Source: Chryseobacterium kimseyorum (lineage in GTDB: Bacteria > Bacteroidota > Bacteroidia > Flavobacteriales > Weeksellaceae). From it: 64,000 bases of DNA. Positions within the stretch are counted from its first letter, which is position 1, and each line of letters starts with the position of its first letter. The position numbers and the translations under genes were made by a program. Under the pieces are notes generated by a model. It was not told the DNA's origin. It searched no databases and worked only from the letters and a program-made list of their open reading frames with translations. The DNA lies in contig NZ_JAPDHW010000009.1 of NCBI RefSeq assembly GCF_025971945.1, positions 1-64,000 on the forward strand, given 5' to 3'. Shown one piece after another: positions 35,298-43,375 of the stretch.

Positions 35298-36891
35298 ATG
35301 AAAAAACTAAGTATAGCAATTCTGACAATAGTTTTACTGGAAAGTTGCGGAAAAAAAAAAGGAAGAGACAGTGAATGCAGCCTCGATGGATGTAATCATG
35401 GAAACACCTGCAATGGATAAAGAGATGAAATTCGAAGAGTCTCTGGATGATAATGGAAAAAATATAGAAACAAATCAGAATGATGAAGAGTATGCTTCTC
35501 TAATTGAAAATCCTTTTGAACTCACCAAAAGTCAACCGGTTTCTACGTTTTCAATTGATGTTGATAAGGCTGCGTATTCCAATATCCGCAGAATGATCAA
35601 CAATGGTGAGACTGTAGATAAAAATGCGGTCAGAATTGAGGAAATGGTGAATTATTTTAAATATAATTATCCGCAGCCTCAAAATAATGATCCTTTTTCA
35701 ATCAACACGGAGTACAGCGATTCGCCCTGGAATCCTCAACATAAATTGTTGAAAATCGGACTTCAGGGAAAAAATATTCCTTTAGATATTTTACCACCTT
35801 CTAATATCGTTTTTCTCATTGATACTTCTGGCTCAATGCAGGCAGAAGATAAATTACCTCTGCTGAAACAGTCTCTAAAGATACTTCTCAATCAGTTAAG
35901 ACCTCAGGATAAAGTTGGAATTGTAGCGTATGCCGGAAGTGCGGGAGTAATTTTACCTTCAACATCCGCCACAGACAAAAATAAAATTCTTGAAGCTTTT
36001 GAAATGCTTCAGGCTGGTGGAAGCACTGCAGGAGGAGAGGGAATTGAGTTAGCTTACAAATTGGCAAAAGAAAACTTCATAAAAAAAGGAAACAACAGAG
36101 TGGTTTTGGCTACAGACGGGGATTTCAATGTCGGAACATCTTCCGTGGCAAATCTTGAAACATTAATTGAAGAAAAAAGAAAATCAGGAATTTACCTTAC
36201 TTGTTTAGGCTACGGAATGGGCAATTACAAGGATGATAAAATGGAAACTTTAGCAGACAAGGGAAATGGAAATTACGCTTACATCGACAATCTTCAGGAA
36301 GCCGGCAAATTTCTCGGAAAAGAGTTTGCAGGAAGTATTTACACAATTGCCAAAGATGTAAAAGTTCAGATTGAATTTAATCCTAAATATGTCAAATCTT
36401 ACCGTTTGATTGGGTACGAAAACAGAAAACTAAGAAATGAAGATTTCGAGAATGATAAAATTGATGCGGGAGAATTGGGAAGTGGGCACACAGTAACGGC
36501 TTTGTACGAAATTATTCCAGCCAATGTAAATTCTGAGTTTTTGCCTAAAGAAGGTAAATTAAAATATTCTTCAAATGCTGCTTCAAAAGGTTTTGGAGAT
36601 GAATTGGCAACCGTGAAATTCAGGTATAAAAAACCGGATGGAGAGAAGAGTACAGAGATTAGTCAGATTGTGAGAAATTCAGGTTTGCGAATTTCTTCTG
36701 CAAGTCCTGATTTTAAATTTGCAACATCTGTCGCTTGGTTCGGGTTGGTTTTAAGAGATTCAAAACTGATTAAAAATAAAAGCCTTAATGCTGTTGAAAA
36801 CTTAGCTAAGGAAGGTAAAAGCAGTGATGAAGAAGGCTACCGTTCTGAATTTATAGGGCTGGTACAACAATATAAAACCATTAAAAAGTAG
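35298..36891 (+). CDS. vWA (YfbK-type) lipoprotein, split by a poly-A frameshift
   Basis: The vWA part is open from 35371 (GTG) to 36891, 506 residues, closely similar to the C-terminal 450 residues of the 840-residue protein upstream: MIDAS DTSGS, TDGDFNVGTSS, KDVKVQIEFNPKYVKSYRLIGYENRKL. An ATG at 35298 opens a lipoprotein signal (MKKLSIAILTIVLLESCGKKK) in another frame. The two frames meet in a run of ten A (35351-35360). With nine A the reading would be CGKKKEETVNAASMD and continuous. So the natural protein is probably a 530-residue lipoprotein, and slippage, phase variation or error must be resolved. Confidence 0.8.
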
Positions 36892-37437
36892 TGCTTAATC
36901 GAGTATTCTCAAAAACATTTGCATAAGTGCGTGTTTTTAAGTGTTGTTAGATCTAAACATCAGTAAAGTTTTTGTGTTTTTAAAAAGTAGGTTGTTTCGA
37001 TTTAAACGTTTAATAAATATCAATAGGGGCGGGCTTTTAGCCCGCCTTAATTATTAGAATCCCTGATAGGCTTTAGCCAAACTTTAGAAGATGACTAATG
37101 TTCAAAAATCTTAATTAAAAAGTGAATTTCTGTAATTAGTAAGAACACTTTATTTGTCATTCCCTAGGAATCTAAACTGCTTCACTTTCAGTGCAATGAG
37201 TTTCTTGAGAGATGAAAAACTGTTGATTTAGCGTTATAATGAATAACGGAGATTCATAAAAAAATTTTCAGTATCAAAATGTGTGGTCAGTGTAGAAACT
37301 TTGTATTTCTTCGTAAAGTTTATGCCTTGGTATAACTTACAGATCGGTAAACATTTTAAATTTTTTGTCTGACCTTGCGTTAAATTTTAGTATTAGAAAA
37401 ATTGATTTTATAAAGGAAAGAATTATTTCAAATAAAC
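36892..37437. repeat. Gene-free stretch holding two dispersed repeats
   Basis: GGCGGGCT-TTT-AGCCCGCC at 37028-37046 with AGGCTTTAGCCAAA near 37068-37081 is the second copy of the 19241 element. A 71-bp stretch 37315-37385 (GTTTATGCCTT...GTCTGACCTTGCGTTAAAT) recurs at 47787-47854. No gene was seen in the remaining sequence. Confidence 0.6.
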
Positions 37438-37479
37438 TTTCAAAAATTATTGAAAATTCAAAAACTATTATTATATTTG
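37438..37479 (+). promoter_or_regulatory. Promoter and palindromic operator of the GbsR/MarR gene
   Basis: TTTCAA-AAATTA-TTGAAA (37438-37455) is a perfect 6-bp-arm dyad. Its right arm supplies the -33 TTG (37450-37452), 19 nt from a perfect -7 box TATATTTG (37472-37479). The operator therefore overlaps the promoter of the regulator gene. Confidence 0.75.
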
Positions 37480-37503
37480 TAATAGAAATTTAATAAAACG
37501 AAA

Positions 37504-38007
37504 ATGCAACTTTCAGAAGCCAAAGAAAAATACGTCCAAACCTGGGGAACATTCGCAACGAGTTGGGGAATCAACCGGACAATGGCGCAGGTTCACGCTC
37601 TGCTTTTGGCCAACGGAAAACCACTTTCCACCGATGAGGTTATGGAATTGCTACAAATTTCAAGAGGGAACGCCAACATGAACCTTCGGGCACTAATGGA
37701 TTGGGGAATCGTGAAAAAAGAATTTATCAAAGGTGACAGGAAAGAATATTTTACTGCAGAAAAAGATGTCTGGTTTTTGTTTAAACAAATCACGAAAGAA
37801 CGTAGAAAGAGAGAAATTGAACCGGTAGTTGCCTTTCTGGAGGAATTAAAAAATATTGAAGACAACGATTCTGCAGAAGCAAAAGAATTTATCAGATTGA
37901 TGGATGATTTCAGCAGCGTGACCAGCAAAATCAATAATATTATGGATCTTGCAATCAAAAGCGATGATCACTGGCTGGTAGGAAAAATAACCAACTTATT
38001 GAAATAG
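37504..38007 (+). CDS. GbsR/MarR family transcriptional regulator
   Basis: 167-residue winged-helix regulator. The HTH is in LSTDEVMELLQISRGNANMNLRALMDWGIVKKEFIKGDRKEYFTAEK (about 41-88), typical of the GbsR branch of MarR, which controls glycine-betaine genes in Bacillus and other functions elsewhere. The C-terminal helices (EIEPVVAFLEEL onward) give the dimer interface. Probably autoregulated: a palindrome overlaps its promoter, and the same word occurs upstream of the next two genes. Confidence 0.9.
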   Translation: MQLSEAKEKYVQTWGTFATSWGINRTMAQVHALLLANGKPLSTDEVMELLQISRGNANMNLRALMDWGIVKKEFIKGDRKEYFTAEKDVWFLFKQITKERRKREIEPVVAFLEELKNIEDNDSAEAKEFIRLMDDFSSVTSKINNIMDLAIKSDDHWLVGKITNLLK

Positions 38008-38044
38008 AAAGGGCTTCAAAAATCCTTTTTTATTTCAAATTAAC

Positions 38045-38062
38045 TTTCAAAAATAACTGAAA
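38045..38062. promoter_or_regulatory. Second copy of the palindromic operator
   Basis: TTTCAA-AAATAA-CTGAAA, one mismatch from perfect symmetry. The 33 bp around it (38030-38062) match those before the regulator gene with 3 differences. It precedes the frameshifted membrane gene. Confidence 0.6.
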
Positions 38063-38103
38063 GTATAGTAAATAAAATTTATTAATTGCTAAAAACTTAA
38101 ATC

Positions 38104-38480
38104 ATGAAACTCAAAATTTTAGTTACAGAATTGGTCTTTCAAATTTTATTAAGTACTGGAAGTACTCTGTGTGTTATTTATCAATATTTCCAAAATGATT
38201 TCTTCTGGCATTTTTCATCGCATTATTCTTTGTTGGAGCTGGTAATTTATTAGGTTTTTTTATCAGACTTTCCACAATTGAAAGCCCATTCAACAAATAT
38301 TATTTCTACGGCATTGTAATATTTTTCGTCATGACTTTTGTGCTCTACAAATTTGATTTTGGCGAAGAAATTATATTTAATTTTTTGGGAATCGGTGGTG
38401 TACTTTTCAATTTGTATTATCTGATTTACGGATTTATCAACATTAAAAAGTTATCAGACGAAACAAAGATTAATCACTAA
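38104..38480 (+). pseudogene. Frameshifted small membrane protein gene
   Basis: ATG at 38104 opens a hydrophobic frame (MKLKILVTELVFQILL) that ends at a TAG near 38250. Another frame takes over at about 38205 (LAFFIALFFVGAGNLLGFF) and continues to a TAA at 38478-38480 (end LSDETKINH). One base missing in the TTTCTTCTGG stretch explains it. The joined protein would have about 125 residues and four membrane helices, like its neighbours. It is not a known family. Confidence 0.7.
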
Positions 38481-38501
38481 TCTTTTTTATTTAAACCTAT
38501 C

Positions 38502-38519
38502 TTTCAAAAATTATTGAAA
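38502..38519. promoter_or_regulatory. Third copy of the palindromic operator
   Basis: TTTCAA-AAATTA-TTGAAA, identical to the copy at 37438. It ends 16 bp before the ATG at 38536. Confidence 0.65.
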
Positions 38520-38535
38520 CTATAATAACTATAAA

Positions 38536-38880
38536 ATGTTTAACATTATTTCATACATTATTTTCCTCGCCATCACCTCGTACATCACGGTTGACGTGGG
38601 CAGAAGATGCTTCAATTCAGGGAAACTGTATCTGGAATATTTGATTAAAGACAAAGATTTCTGCCTCACCGTCAACAGAATTCTGCTCGGAAGTTACTAC
38701 CTCGTCAATCTCGGTTACATTTCCATCAGTTTGAGTTTCTGGGGTACAGTTTCAAGCATCGAAGAATTGGTGTACACTGTTTCCAACCGCATCGGAATCA
38801 TAGTATTAATCCTCTGCGCATTACATTTTATCAATTTGTTTACGCTTTATATTCTGAGAAAAAAATTAACAATAAAATAA
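38536..38880 (+). CDS. Small membrane protein, paralogue A
   Basis: 114-residue protein with three hydrophobic helices (about 3-20, 46-67, 84-106). No family recognised. It shares the pattern of a central YYLVNLGYISISLSFW-like helix with the next gene, so the two are distant paralogues. Its start lies just after an operator palindrome. Confidence 0.75.
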   Translation: MFNIISYIIFLAITSYITVDVGRRCFNSGKLYLEYLIKDKDFCLTVNRILLGSYYLVNLGYISISLSFWGTVSSIEELVYTVSNRIGIIVLILCALHFINLFTLYILRKKLTIK

Positions 38881-38886
38881 ATTATC

Positions 38887-39288
38887 ATGACAGCAACCAT
38901 CCTTACCCAAACGTACAATTTTTCAGCGTACATGATTTACCTGCCAATTGTCATTACTTTAACTGTGCTCGTTTCTCAGTTTCTGTTTAAAAATTCCAAA
39001 ACTTTTATGATTGATATTTTTCATCAGAAACAGGATATTGCAATGGCAACCAACTCACTTTTTAAAATTGGTTTTTACCTTCTCAATCTTGGTTTTGCCC
39101 TTTGTATCATTGAGTTTTTCCAGATTGAAACTGTTGAACGACTGGTCGTCGCATTAAGCAAAAAAATAGGCGGATTCTCCATTTATTTAGGAGTGATGAT
39201 GCTTCTAAACTTGTTACTTTTCTTGAAAGGCCGCAAACACGCGATGAATAAAGACAAAGTGCAAACTGAAGAAATTTCTCAACTGTAA
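38887..39288 (+). CDS. Small membrane protein, paralogue A2
   Basis: 133-residue membrane protein, 6 bp after the previous gene. Central helix FKIGFYLLNLGFALCIIEFF aligns with the YYLVNLGY helix of its neighbour. Four hydrophobic segments; a basic tail GRKHAMNKDK. No known function. A 23-codon frame at 39306-39377 follows and may be a remnant. Confidence 0.75.
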   Translation: MTATILTQTYNFSAYMIYLPIVITLTVLVSQFLFKNSKTFMIDIFHQKQDIAMATNSLFKIGFYLLNLGFALCIIEFFQIETVERLVVALSKKIGGFSIYLGVMMLLNLLLFLKGRKHAMNKDKVQTEEISQL

Positions 39289-39388
39289 TTTTAAAATTTG
39301 ATATAATGAAAAATCTAATCGTTCATCTGTTCCTCATTTTTTACTTCGGAGGAAAAACGAAGAGAATCAACTTTTAATGTTAAGTGCC

Positions 39389-39766
39389 ATGAAAACTTTT
39401 CTAAAAATTGATTACTACGTACAAATCACCGTGTTCTGCGGATATATCATCTTTGCTTTGATCAATTCACTGTTGCATAATGGATTTGATCAGGTTTGGT
39501 TCAAATTTTATTTCGTGGTCGGAGGATTCCAGCTGGCTAGCTATTTTGTTAAGATTATTCTGGGATTCTGGAAAGACCTTTTTATCAAAATTTATGGATT
39601 AATGATTTTACCAATTTGGCTCGTATTTCTGCTTGAGAAATGTTATGTAACCATTGATGCGCTTTTTATTATCCCGTTTTATGGCTTGTTAACCAGTCCT
39701 GTCATGGCCTTTTTTTATCTGTTGTATTGCCGGGATAATTCAAAACATACATCATTAAAGCTTTAG
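39389..39766 (+). CDS. Small membrane protein, paralogue B
   Basis: 125 residues. An in-frame ATG at 39377 exists, but the start at 39389 (MKTFLKIDYYVQ) aligns with the next gene (MKTILKIDYKIQ) and is preferred. Four hydrophobic helices and conserved QLASYFVKIILGFWKD. Unknown function. Confidence 0.75.
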   Translation: MKTFLKIDYYVQITVFCGYIIFALINSLLHNGFDQVWFKFYFVVGGFQLASYFVKIILGFWKDLFIKIYGLMILPIWLVFLLEKCYVTIDALFIIPFYGLLTSPVMAFFYLLYCRDNSKHTSLKL

Positions 39767-39795
39767 TCTTTAGTCTGACTTTTAAACAAATATCC

Positions 39796-40179
39796 ATGAA
39801 AACTATTCTAAAAATTGATTATAAAATTCAGATTTTTGGATTTATAATTTTACTTTTAGGTTTTACTGTGCAAGGTTTTGTCACTAAAGAATTCCTTATT
39901 TTTATTAGAGCATTTCTATACATATCCATGTTACAGTTGGCAAGCATGATAGTACGATTGATGATGAATCGCAAAAATGGACTGTTTTTCTATTTTTATC
40001 TGCTGTTTTCCTTTTCTTTTTGGATGTATATTCTGTACGAAAAATCAAAGTTTAAATTTTCGTATTTATTAGAAGGTATTTGGCTCCAGCTAAGCATTTA
40101 CACCGGATTTATTTATTATTATTTTTTAATATTCTATTTATTTTATCTGCACACAGCAGTAAAAAATCAGAAAACTTAA
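39796..40179 (+). CDS. Small membrane protein, paralogue B2
   Basis: 127-residue paralogue of the preceding gene, with the same MKTxLKIDYxxQ start, QLASMIVRLMMN in the middle and a Tyr/Phe-rich last helix. Four helices. Very high Phe and Tyr content. Unknown function; its place between the regulator and the desaturase suggests a membrane-property role. Confidence 0.72.
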   Translation: MKTILKIDYKIQIFGFIILLLGFTVQGFVTKEFLIFIRAFLYISMLQLASMIVRLMMNRKNGLFFYFYLLFSFSFWMYILYEKSKFKFSYLLEGIWLQLSIYTGFIYYYFLIFYLFYLHTAVKNQKT

Positions 40180-40333
40180 ATTATAAAATCAAATTGCTGT
40201 ATTCAACCAGGATTATAGAATATTTGAAAAGATCTAAGATTTGAAACCGATCCGTCTTCCAGCCATTTCAGAAATAATTTCAGAATGACTGTTTTGTATG
40301 TTCATTTAAGATTAACCTTTAAAACTCAAAAAA

Positions 40334-41116
40334 ATGAATCATTTGGAACTGACAAAAAAAGTAGAGTGGAAAGACCTGCGCTCTCTTTCAACAAAAGAGA
40401 TGTTGATTGAAAACAACATCAGTCTGCCTTGGCTTTTAATCTCTTTATTTTTCGCATACAAAGGATATTACTGGGCAGCGCTTCCGTTTTCCGGATTTTA
40501 TTTTCTGACCGCTCTGAGGCAGGTTCACAACGGCTTTCACAATTCATTAGGCACAGGAAAATTCCTGACCTGGCTGTCGATGTATTTAAACAGTATCTCA
40601 ATGCTGGCATCGATTCATGCTGTAAAATTTAATCACATCAGACATCACAAATATTGTCTTTCCGATGACGATTATGAAGGGAAATCTGCATCAATGAAAT
40701 GGTTTCAGGCGATTTTATACGGCCCGAAACATATGTTTTTAATCCATTGGATGACATTTAAACTGGCGAATAAAAACTACAGAAGAAATTTGATTTTTGA
40801 GTTGGTTTCAATTTCAGTTTTTATCTCTGTAGCATTCTATTTTCAAATAGATTTCCTGTTGTATCATATCGCAGTTATGTTTTTCGGAGAACTTTTAATG
40901 GCATTTTTTGCAGTCTGGACGGTGCATCACGATACTCACGACAACCCAAATATTGCAAGAACCCAACGTGGATTCTGGAAAAATAAATTGACTTTCAGCA
41001 TGTTTTATCATATGGAACACCATCTTTTCCCCGCTGTACCGACCATCAAATTACCTGAACTGGCAGAAAGAATAGATAAAGTTTTACCGGAACTATGTAA
41101 AAAACAAACATTTTAA
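40334..41116 (+). CDS. Fatty acid desaturase
   Basis: 260-residue integral membrane di-iron desaturase or hydroxylase. Histidine boxes: RQVHNGFHNSLG (H-x3-H, about 57-65), HIRHHKYC (HxxHH, about 96-103), VHHDTHDN (about 196-203) and YHMEHHLFPAVP (HxxHH, about 230-241). Hydrophobic segments lie between them. It oxidises acyl chains or carotenoid-type lipids; the substrate is unknown. It follows the small membrane genes and fits a membrane-lipid operon. Confidence 0.9.
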   Translation: MNHLELTKKVEWKDLRSLSTKEMLIENNISLPWLLISLFFAYKGYYWAALPFSGFYFLTALRQVHNGFHNSLGTGKFLTWLSMYLNSISMLASIHAVKFNHIRHHKYCLSDDDYEGKSASMKWFQAILYGPKHMFLIHWMTFKLANKNYRRNLIFELVSISVFISVAFYFQIDFLLYHIAVMFFGELLMAFFAVWTVHHDTHDNPNIARTQRGFWKNKLTFSMFYHMEHHLFPAVPTIKLPELAERIDKVLPELCKKQTF

Positions 41117-41128
41117 ACAAACATAGAA

Positions 41129-41172
41129 GTCCCAACGGGACGGCATAATAAAGGATAGGATGAAATCCTATC
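41129..41172. repeat. Double-hairpin repeat element
   Basis: GTCCC-AAC-GGGAC (41129-41141) and GATAGGAT-GAA-ATCCTATC (41154-41172), two stems with 3-nt loops. Same architecture as the 24177 array units but different sequence. Confidence 0.6.
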
Positions 41173-41215
41173 AACAAATGTCAATATCATTTCATCTATT
41201 TAAAAATTAAAATCA

Positions 41216-41665
41216 ATGTCCACAATTCATTTGGAAACCTTTATCAAAGCCGATATCCGCAAAGTTTTCGATCTGGCAAGAGACATAGATCTCCACCAAA
41301 AATCCACTTTCCAAACCGGAGAAGTTGCCATCGCTGGCCGAACTTCAGGCTTGATTGAATTGGGAGAAACAGTAACCTGGAGGGCAAAACATTTGGGAGT
41401 TGTACAAACCCACACTTCAAAAATTACAGCAATGGAAAAGCCATATCATTTTACAGATATTATGCTGAAAGGAACTTTTAAATCCTTTAGACATCAGCAT
41501 ATTTTCAGGCAGGACGGCAGCAACACAGTGATGACAGATATTTTAGAATTCGAATCTCCCCTTGGAGTTTTTGGTAAATTGTTTAATTATTTTTTTCTGA
41601 AAAATTATATGACTAAATTTCTCATCGAACGCAATAAATTGATCAAAATCACCGCTGAACAATAA
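41216..41665 (+). CDS. SRPBCC family protein
   Basis: 149-residue START/Bet v1-like fold protein of the SRPBCC (polyketide cyclase/dehydrase) superfamily. The start HLETFIKADIRKVFDLARDIDLHQKST and VTWRAKHLGVVQTHTSKITAMEKPYHFTDIMLKGTFKSFRHQHIF match the subgroup often annotated as cell-division-inhibitor-like. It binds hydrophobic ligands in a cavity. Ligand unknown. Downstream of the desaturase, possibly related to lipid handling. Confidence 0.88.
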   Translation: MSTIHLETFIKADIRKVFDLARDIDLHQKSTFQTGEVAIAGRTSGLIELGETVTWRAKHLGVVQTHTSKITAMEKPYHFTDIMLKGTFKSFRHQHIFRQDGSNTVMTDILEFESPLGVFGKLFNYFFLKNYMTKFLIERNKLIKITAEQ

Positions 41666-41717
41666 ATCTCAAATCTCAAATCTCAAATCTCAAATCTCAA
41701 ATCTCAAATCTCAAATC
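41664..41717 (+). repeat. AAATCTC heptamer tandem array
   Basis: Seven perfect copies of AAATCTC (41664-41712) plus a partial one, starting within the SRPBCC stop codon and ending about 9 bp before the ATG of the next gene (41726). Copy number changes would alter the spacing or leader length. Confidence 0.85.
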
Positions 41718-41725
41718 CAGTTGCA

Positions 41726-42448
41726 ATGAAATTCCTCCAGGCCGAATGGCGAAAATTAGCCATCATCAACTACGAAATAGATCCCGAAATTCTCACAAAA
41801 TACCTTCCCAAAGGCACCGAACTCGATTTTTATAAAGATAAATGTTACGTAAGTCTCGTAGGATTTATGTTTCTGAATACAAAACTGCTCGGACTGCCGA
41901 TTCCTTTTCACAGAAACTTTGAAGAGGTCAACCTGAGATTTTATGTGAAGAAAAAAGTAGGGAATGAGTGGAAGAGAGGCGTAGTTTTCATCAAAGAAAT
42001 TGTGCCGAAATATGCCCTGAGCATCGTTGCCAATTCGGTTTACAAAGAAAATTATAAGACCATGAAAATGAAAAACCAGATGCATTACAGCGAAGATGAT
42101 TTGATTGTAAAATATTCATGGAAAGACAAAGACTGGTACTCCATGGAAATCACTGCCGAAAGCACCTCCCGAACGATGGAAGACGAGTCTGAATTTGAAT
42201 TTATCACAGAGCACTACTGGGGTTTTACCAAAAGAGACCACAAAACTTCCAAGTACGAAGTCTGCCACCCGAAATGGGAATGGTATATGGTGAAAAACCA
42301 TCAACTTGAAATAGATTTCAAACAGGTCTACGGAAAAGATTTCGAATGTCTCAATCATCAGAAACCACTTTCAGTAATGCTTGCTGAAGGCTCAGAAATT
42401 GAAGTGAGAATGAAGAAGTATCTAAGGAAAGAGCCAAGTAAAAAGTAA
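41726..42448 (+). CDS. DUF2071 (YqjF-type) protein
   Basis: 240-residue DUF2071 family protein. The start FLQAEWRKLAIINYEIDPEILTKYLPKGTELD, the VSLVGFMFLNTKLLGLPIPFH segment and VNLRFYVKK are signature parts. Function is not established; the fold resembles acetoacetate decarboxylase-like proteins. The last residues EPSKK are encoded inside the repeat word GAGCCAAGTAAAAAG, so the repeat insertion has replaced the native C-terminus or stop. Confidence 0.9.
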   Translation: MKFLQAEWRKLAIINYEIDPEILTKYLPKGTELDFYKDKCYVSLVGFMFLNTKLLGLPIPFHRNFEEVNLRFYVKKKVGNEWKRGVVFIKEIVPKYALSIVANSVYKENYKTMKMKNQMHYSEDDLIVKYSWKDKDWYSMEITAESTSRTMEDESEFEFITEHYWGFTKRDHKTSKYEVCHPKWEWYMVKNHQLEIDFKQVYGKDFECLNHQKPLSVMLAEGSEIEVRMKKYLRKEPSKK

Positions 42449-42478
42449 AAAGAGCCAAGTGAAAAGTTAGAAGAGCCA
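42431..42478 (+). repeat. GAGCCAAGTAAAAAG repeat words
   Basis: Three consecutive words: GAGCCAAGTAAAAAG (42431-42445, overlapping the end of the DUF2071 gene), GAGCCAAGTGAAAAG (42452-42466), and AGAAGAGCCAAG. The same word flanks the four-helix-bundle gene at 22.5 kb. Confidence 0.7.
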
Positions 42479-42484
42479 AGGGTG

Positions 42485-42943
42485 GAGTCGGAATATTTGT
42501 ATTCAAACAAATTTTATATTAAGTCCAGACAAATGTGTTTTTATGTAAATAAAACTTACATTGAGTCCAAACCAGTATGTTTGTACTTAAAATCAATTTA
42601 CATCAAGTCCAAACAGTAATGTTTTAACTAAAATCAATTTAATTTTAATTAAAAGAGGTGTGTTTTTCCTTTCTTGCAATTGTGCGAGAGTTAAAACAGA
42701 GGTGTTTGTCTTAAAAACAAATCTGTTTAAATTAAAACAAGACTGTTTGTCCTTTCACACAAATCTGCTAGAATTAAAACAGGGCTGTTTGTATTCACAT
42801 GGATTTCCACTTTAGTCAAAACACATGTGTTTGTATTCTCACAATTTTCTGTTTTAATTAAAACAGGGGTGTTTCTACCCTCACAGATTTCTGTTTTAGT
42901 TAAAAAACTAAAGTAAACAATCCCACAAAAAAATCTTCGATTT
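42485..42943. repeat. 42-bp tandem repeat array (about 11 units)
   Basis: Imperfect units recur at 41-42 bp spacing: recognisable unit marks at 42485, 42527, 42569, 42610, 42651, 42693, 42734, 42776, 42818, 42860 and 42902. The later units read AATTAAAACAGnGnTGTTTG and end CTGTTTT; unit joints form the palindrome CTGTTTTAATTAAAACAG (42849-42866). The first four units have a different core (AGTCCAAAC). No frame stays open through it. Confidence 0.82.
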
Positions 42944-43331
42944 TCAATCTCATGTGCTCTAAAATATTCTCAATCCATTAAACTTAAACTAATGTGACTC
43001 ATGTGTCAAAAAACTTTTGTGTTAATTTTTAGATATTCTCTGTCCTGATTTTCTGCCTGGTTTGCACTCTCACAGAAAATCTCAGATTTTCAATCTTATG
43101 TGCTCTAAATATGCTCAATCATTCAAACTTAAACTAATGTGACTATGTGTCAAAAAACTTTTGTCTCTTTTGTGGTTAATTTTTAGATATTCTCTGTCCT
43201 GATTTTCTGCCTGGTTTGCACTCTCACAGAAAATCTCAGATTTTCAATCTTATGTGCTCTAAATATTCTCAATCCATTAAACTTAAAACTAATGTGACTA
43301 TGTGTCAAAAAACTTTTGTCTCTTTTGTGGT
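42941..43331. repeat. Direct repeat of about 150 bp, two and a half copies
   Basis: The block starting TTTTCAATCT begins at 42941, 43087 and 43241 (periods 146 and 154). Copy 1 lacks about 11 bp in the TTTTGTCTCTTTTGTGGT part; copy 3 stops near 43331 after about 90 bp. Copies 2 and 3 are nearly identical, so the duplication is recent. It lies directly upstream of the fucosidase gene. Confidence 0.88.
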
Positions 43332-43375
43332 AGAAAATTTCCGGTTAAATATTATTTTAGCAAAAACTAAACTTC

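Noticed and set aside
39306..39377. 23-codon hydrophobic ORF
   Set aside because: Too short and lacks support; maybe a remnant of a membrane gene start.
42485..42943. CRISPR array with 42-bp period
   Set aside because: The whole unit repeats imperfectly; there are no constant repeats with variable spacers, and no cas genes.
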